A stretch of DNA of 64,000 nt from assembly GCA_949128115.1 (NCBI GenBank), contig OX421968.1:31214877-31278876 (forward strand). The letters are read 5' to 3'. This document shows, in pieces, positions 61,301-64,000 of the stretch. Position numbers and translations under genes: made by a program. The notes below the pieces were generated by a model that was not told where the DNA came from, made no database searches, and saw nothing but the letters and a program-made list of their open reading frames with translations. Origin of the DNA: Anaspis maculata (lineage: Eukaryota > Arthropoda > Insecta > Coleoptera > Scraptiidae). The first letter of the stretch is position 1; every line of letters begins with the position of its first letter.

Positions 61301-62631
61301 TGTGAAAAACTGCAAATTTCTATAACTTTTTAGCTTGTGAACATATTCATGCCAGCTTTTTTTAAACAAAGGGTAAGTGATTCTTGAACATTTTCAGGCA
61401 ATTTCTCTTAAAATTCTCCAAGTTTTCCAAGAGTTTTCCACTTCAAAATAAGTAACCGGCCTGGCTTATGGAAACCGGACTCAAATGGTGGAGCCCTTAT
61501 TAGAGAAAATATCTAATGGAATCCAAATAATCTAAATATCTAATCTAATTAGTGTAAATAAGCATTTCCACTAATTCACTTTTTTTTCATGTCTACGAGA
61601 AATTATTTTTGGTACCTTTTTTCTGGAAATAGAGAGTTCAAATTTGGCATGCGACTTTCTTGAGAAAAGATGTATGTCGATGCTATCTAGTTTTTGAATT
61701 TTCAAAAATCAAAATCAAAAATTTTCAAAGAATTTTAGAAATTTTCAATATTTGATAGCATTGCACGTACATTTTCTTTTTGGAGGAGTTTCTACTTGAC
61801 GAAAAAAAAAACGATTCCCGTCAACAACTTTTTTAGTCGCATCAGAAACCCCTCAAATGCATTTCAGATAGTTATATACTTTTTGGGGTGAGTCCACTTC
61901 TTCTTGATCTTCTATAGACCCGCAAAATTTGTCTGTCAAAACCTGGACTTCCCCGTATTAATTATATTTATATATTTATTTTTGTGAATTTTGTCTAGGT
62001 GACTTGAAAGGAGCTGAAGTTTTCCTTACCAGTGCCTTGTACTTCAAAGGGCAATGGCAGCTGCCCTTCAACAGAAGCGCAACGAACACGGAATCGTTTT
62101 TCGACGAGAAGGGAGCCGAAATGGGAAAAGTCGACCTGATGTTCAGCAAAGCTTTTTACCCATTCAGCAGGGTAGATGAAATTCGAGCTCATGCCATAGA
62201 GCTTCCATATGGGAATGTAAGTAATTCTACAATTCAGCTTGAATTTTCTGACAAGCCACCAATAATTCTAAATAATTTCTGGGTAAAAACTCGGGTAAAA
62301 AGCACTGTTGTCTTAAAAGTGCTATCTACCATCGAATCCTCGATCGAATCCAAGAATTCATTCTATATACATTTTCACACAACAATCATACGGATGGACA
62401 TTTATATTTTCGTATTTTTTCAAGGGTGATAAAATGTCGATGATAATAGTTCTGCCTTACATCGATCAAACTACTATGGAGGTGCTATCATTGATGACTG
62501 AATTACCGTTTAGGAACATAATCGCGAAGTTGAACAAAGCCCGAGATGAGTTCAACGAGGAAGAAGTTTTAGTCTACCTGCCGAAATTCACTGTGGAATC
62601 GAATTTCAACTTGAATCTCGTCTTGCAAAAG
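46302..62631 (+). CDS. Secreted serpin, Spn77Ba-like (six exons, 320 codons; C-terminus beyond the window)
   Basis: Exons: 46302-46326, 46523-46629, 46688-46876, 46949-47162, 61999-62216, 62425-62631. All junctions are GT-AG in matching phase, and the sum is 960 nt, exactly 320 codons. The product starts with a signal peptide (MRTMLIERFYAVAFAAIFIA). It continues with NVAISPYSVWSLLSIIAEGA (serpin helix B), then YFKGQWQLPFNRSAT and FTVESNFNLNLVLQK. The acidic VYLPKF region and overall order resemble Spn77Ba-type serpins, which in Drosophila restrain melanisation in the tracheae. The reactive-centre loop and last strand, about 70-80 residues, must lie past 64000, so the target protease cannot be predicted. 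The third coding intron is 14.8 kb. Confidence 0.9.
46523..46629 (+). CDS. Serpin exon 2
   Basis: After acceptor TTTTTTTGCAG it encodes FYAVAFAAIFIAGDTRGQSN and on to TNTFSTHLLM: the hydrophobic signal core, then the start of the mature chain. Donor GTAAGA, phase 0. Confidence 0.85.
46688..46876 (+). CDS. Serpin exon 3
   Basis: 189 nt, STTELAGNSINVAISPYSVW, then LLSIIAEGAQSRTFAELETA and LNLPNDKNQFRNDF. Conserved serpin helix B and C region. Acceptor ATTTTTAG, donor GTAAGT. Confidence 0.9.
46949..47162 (+). CDS. Serpin exon 4
   Basis: 214 nt, KQSYGVNVDISNAIFTSNTQ to INNYIAKATKNRITNFLDD: helix D to helix F, with the NNYIAKATKNRI helix F consensus. Acceptor TTTTATAG, donor GTAAGT, phase 1. Confidence 0.9.
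47220..47348. repeat. Short hairpin
   Basis: CAGATGCGAATATTCGGACA near 47220 pairs with TGTTCGAATATTCGCATCTG near 47328. It lies 60 bases inside the large serpin intron. Confidence 0.6.
47355..48750. mobile_element. TA-flanked 1.4-kb foldback element
   Basis: It starts GTATGGGGGCATAGGGTC and ends with the related complement ATTCCCTCATAC, with TA at 47353-47354 and 48751-48752. The arms pair, for example GGCGCCAAAATGAGTCCCGC near 47502 with the complement near 48590. Confidence 0.8.
48759..49057. mobile_element. TTAA-bordered foldback element, copy 3
   Basis: TTAAGGACGGAGTTGAACTG at the start, ATGACTCCATCCTTAA at the end; same family as 304-621. It starts eight bases after the preceding foldback element. 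Confidence 0.8.
49058..49579. other. Serpin intron, largely unassigned
   Basis: A G+C-rich stretch near 49477-49545 (CAGGCCCGCCGCCAGGTGG) resembles hAT-type ends. Nothing else. Confidence 0.35.
49580..50062. mobile_element. AGGGGTTTCTGATGCGAC foldback element
   Basis: The end AGGGGTTTCTGATGCGAC pairs with GTCGCATCAGAAACCCCT. The arms repeat GGCATGCGACTTTCTTGAGG inside. Related: split copy 59657-61853 and fragments at 2885-3160. Confidence 0.75.
50063..50593. other. Serpin intron, nothing recognised
   Basis: No gene or repeat border found. Confidence 0.35.
50594..50978. mobile_element. hAT-like MITE, 385 bp
   Basis: It starts CAGTGGCGTATCTAGGG and ends TAGATACGCCTCTG. The flanks GATTCGCT (50586-50593) and GATTCGCG (50979-50986) agree at seven of eight positions, an 8-bp hAT-type duplication. 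Confidence 0.8.
50987..52077. other. Serpin intron with hAT-type fragments
   Basis: A G+C-rich block at about 51426-51492, ending GGCGGCCCTG, reads on the minus strand as a CAGGGCCGCC terminus. TACAGGGTGTTAAAAAAGTA near 51910 is the start of a CAGGGTG-type end without a partner. Confidence 0.35.
52078..52101. repeat. (AAT)n microsatellite
   Basis: About eight trinucleotide units, seen directly, next to the element at 52105. Confidence 0.9.
52105..52922. mobile_element. TATACACATC foldback element, uninterrupted partial copy
   Basis: It begins TATACACATCAAAAGAATCT and follows the outer element 55811-59378 through TCAATGGAACAGTGTAAAATT and both arms up to GCTCGTACTGAACTTTTGGC. The terminal ~180 bases of the right side are missing. 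It carries the empty site TTCAAGTAATTGG (near 52513) for the insertion at 56237. Confidence 0.75.
53120..53720 (-). pseudogene. Mariner-like (IS630/Tc1 group) transposase pseudogene
   Basis: The minus strand reads RYANNAEAIIDEVNRRPPKA, then LPKNTIDRVLKNNRLHSFHV (helix-turn-helix of the DNA-binding region), then LEFCRTFQQKVARDLNFTLK and VLFTDECNFSRNGMFN. The Asp-Glu of FTDE is the first catalytic acidic site of this superfamily. A stop interrupts it near 53618 and another follows the catalytic region near 53365, with frames shifting after HNEQ. It is unrelated in position to a TIR pair that I can see. Confidence 0.75.
53789..53810. repeat. (GATA)n microsatellite
   Basis: Five tetranucleotide units, seen directly. 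Confidence 0.85.
53811..54109. other. Serpin intron, nothing recognised
   Basis: No repeat border or gene recognised. Confidence 0.35.
54110..54228. mobile_element. PIF/Harbinger-like MITE, 119 bp
   Basis: GGGTGGGTTTAGTCAGCTTA at the start pairs with TAAGCTGAATGAACCCACCC at the end. The flanking TTA (54107-54109 and 54229-54231) matches the 3-bp target duplication of PIF/Harbinger elements. Confidence 0.7.
54583..54770 (+). mobile_element. tRNA-derived SINE candidate
   Basis: GTAGTCAGTGCGCCTGAC near 54600 resembles an A box, and GGTTCGATCTCC near 54637 is close to the B box GGTTCGANNCC, at tRNA-like spacing. An 11-bp tandem GAATGCTTGTT (three to four units, about 54700-54736) follows. A decayed tRNA gene is the alternative. 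Confidence 0.45.
54771..55810. repeat. Dispersed repeat, partner at 63250-63520
   Basis: TTCGTTCTTATCGCAAACTT near 55389 and GGGGCCGTAACTTTCTTAGG near 55346 recur near 63469 and 63434. The element borders are not defined. Confidence 0.5.
55811..59378. mobile_element. TATACACATC foldback element split by another element
   Basis: The left arm (55811-56236) and right arm (58765-59378) pair end to end. CTAGGGGACAAGCAAATTCA near 55832 pairs with TGAATTTGCTTGTCCCCTAG near 59341. The element at 56237-58764 sits in its middle. The ends are TATA, so a TA duplication is likely but not distinguishable from the repeat itself. Confidence 0.75.
56237..58764. mobile_element. TA-flanked 2.5-kb AAGTAC foldback element
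   Basis: It starts AAGTACGCAACAAAAGTCGT and ends ACGACTTTTGTTGTGTACTT, flanked by TA (56235-56236, 58765-58766). The arms of about 1.1 kb pair, for example AGGTGCAGACATGCTGAGAA near 57221 with the complement near 57675. The empty target is readable at 52513 and in the outer element's own right arm near 58945. Related pieces: 35820-36815 and 59992-61200. No coding capacity. Confidence 0.9.
59657..61853. mobile_element. AGGGGTTTCTGATGCGAC foldback element split by a 1.6-kb insert
   Basis: The left part (59657-59927) starts AGGGGTTTCTGATGCGAC and the right part (61563-61853) ends with its complement. In between is a piece of the AAGTAC family (about 59992-61200, with CGATATGAATTTTCAAAA near 60474). 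A 21-bp direct repeat borders the insert (59907-59927 and 61563-61583). Confidence 0.6.
61999..62216 (+). CDS. Serpin exon 5
   Basis: 218 nt, DLKGAEVFLTSALYFKGQWQ, then PFNRSATNTESFF and ELPYGN: strand 3A and sheet B start. Acceptor TTGTCTAG, donor GTAAGT, phase 0. It lies 14.8 kb after exon 4. Confidence 0.9.
62425..62631 (+). CDS. Serpin exon 6 (last in the window)
   Basis: 207 nt, GDKMSMIIVLPYIDQTTMEV to EVLVYLPKFTVESNFNLNL and VLQK, the stretch just before the MGI motif and reactive loop. Acceptor TTTTTTCAAG, donor GTGAGC, phase 0. Confidence 0.9.
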
Positions 62632-64000
62632 GTGAGCAGCACTGTTTCAGTTACGTAAATAAAATTCACTGTATCAAACGGCAAGCTTTGGGAAAATCAC
62701 AATCCCACGATGGCCCTGCCGTGATGTGTTACACTCAAACGTAAAATGGTTGTATATTTTTTGCGCATTTGTAGGAAATCCGCTATTAGCCGCGCTTTGA
62801 AGTCCGTCTGTCTTGTAGTTGAACTCCTCCTAAACCAAAAGTCGTAGCGGTATCGGGTTTCTTGTAAATCAATGCTAATGGAATATTATACCCAAGATTA
62901 TACCTTGAAAAAAACACAATTGAACGAAATTCCTATATTCTGCCTATTTCTGACGTCATTAACACAAGCAAAATAGGCGGTGACTCGCTGTGACGTCAGA
63001 ACGAGTTGATGTTATTTATTTATTGCGCCCAAACAATACGATTTTTGAGTAAATAAAAAACACGGGTCAATTATTTTTCAATGTAGTTTCCATTTCAATC
63101 GAAAAATTTTTTTAGTACAATACTCGACATTGTCTGCGGATGGGAATAGGATAGGCACTCAAAATATTTGGTTCGGCCGCGCGATTGCAAGAAATTTTTT
63201 TTAAATGTTTAAAAATTCGGCATTCAACGCTACATGCGCACTTCTACATCGAGGAATCTTGCGAACCGTTCTAGATACATATATGCATACATGTAACGAA
63301 CGAAATACGCAGAAAGTAATGGAGAAATTTATTATTGCTATGCATCATGTAATATCGTATACCAAATTTGAAGCTGATCGGTTTAATGAAAAAAGAGTCA
63401 AGTTGAAAACAAGATTTTGAAAATTGAAGTTTCAGGGGCCGTCACTTTCTTAGGGCACCTCTTGCAGTTCGTTCTTATCGCAAACTTCATATTTTCAAGC
63501 TGAATCCGAGGATATATACAGGTTTCCCAGAAATGAGTAAACAAAAAGAAATCACAATCATATTCCTGACAACAAAATAGGTCGATTCAACCTAACTTAT
63601 CTTTAGGCTGAATGCTGTCTATTAAAAGTACATGTGACTTGAAAATTTCCAAGTCGATCGGCTGAAAACCGTAAAAGTCCAACATAAATGGTGACCAGAG
63701 TTAAAAACATAAAAATTCAAAATTTGAGAGATATGCAATTATGCATATCGTCTTAAATACATGTAGATTTAAAATCTTGAATGAATCGGTTGAAAATTTC
63801 AATAGTTCAAGATGGCAGTTTCTAAAGTAATACATTTTTTAAATCGATTTATCTTGAAAACCGTACATTTTATCGAAATTCAACGAAATCACCTTATTTT
63901 TTTTGCCCTGCATTAACACTAGGTTATTAGCAGGTTTTTCAGGGGGGGGGGTCAATAATGAATCTTTCTTCTGTGGAAATAGATTTCATATTTTATGTCA
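62632..64000. other. Serpin intron 6 (runs off the window)
   Basis: No further serpin exon was found, in particular no MGI-type or reactive-loop segment. The part at 63250-63520 is a copy of the repeat at about 55200-55440. A poly-G run is near 63943. Confidence 0.5.

Overview
This window is insect nuclear DNA: AT-rich, intron-containing, with few genes and a very heavy load of transposable elements. Two gene models can be built exon by exon from splice sites and protein family motifs. One is a white/scarlet-type ABCG half transporter on the minus strand (18102-26895). The other is a secreted serpin of the Spn77Ba type on the plus strand (46302-62631, its C-terminal exon(s) lying beyond the window). 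Two further minus-strand exon candidates (5461-5961 and 8110-8442) look coding but are not recognised. The LINE, Tc1/mariner-like, hAT-like and PIF-like remnants and the frequent GTAGGTAC-type motif fit an insect. A hemipteran or a lepidopteran both remain possible, and I cannot decide between them.

Layout. 1-5000: hairpin (foldback) elements and a 278-bp tandem duplication. 5461-8442: two orphan exon candidates around a hAT-like element. 9788-11936: a three-level nest (hairpin inside a solo LTR inside a hAT-like element). 13325-17398: three more hairpin elements. 18102-26895: the ABCG gene, with a 5-kb intron holding a second solo LTR and a hAT-like element and a 1.6-kb intron holding a hairpin element. 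28392-31937: two abutting hairpin elements, one with a THAP-like ORF, the other with transposase fragments in both arms. 32914-38614: a truncated LTR, a LINE fragment, a ~540-bp CA-rich microsatellite grown inside a repeat, and a 118-bp tandem array. 38911-45331: tandem repeats and large nested hairpins. 46302-64000: the serpin; its 14.8-kb third coding intron (47163-61998) is packed with nested hairpin elements, a mariner-like transposase pseudogene, a PIF-like MITE and a tRNA-derived SINE candidate.

The most striking property is the number of long, almost fully palindromic elements, 0.9 to 2.6 kb each. At least eight from different sequence families are bordered by the dinucleotide TA on both sides, as expected of Tc1/mariner-type integration. 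For one of them (56237-58764) the uninterrupted target is present elsewhere in the window, so the TA duplication can be read directly. Another (29461-31937) still carries pieces of a mariner-like transposase in inverted orientation. The three LTR copies with both ends visible share a 4-bp ATAA/TTAT duplication and have no internal region. If transcribed within introns, the hairpins would form long double-stranded RNA; that consequence is inference.

All coordinates come from reading the sequence by eye. Intron borders follow GT-AG and reading-phase agreement, and repeat borders are exact only where a target duplication is quoted.
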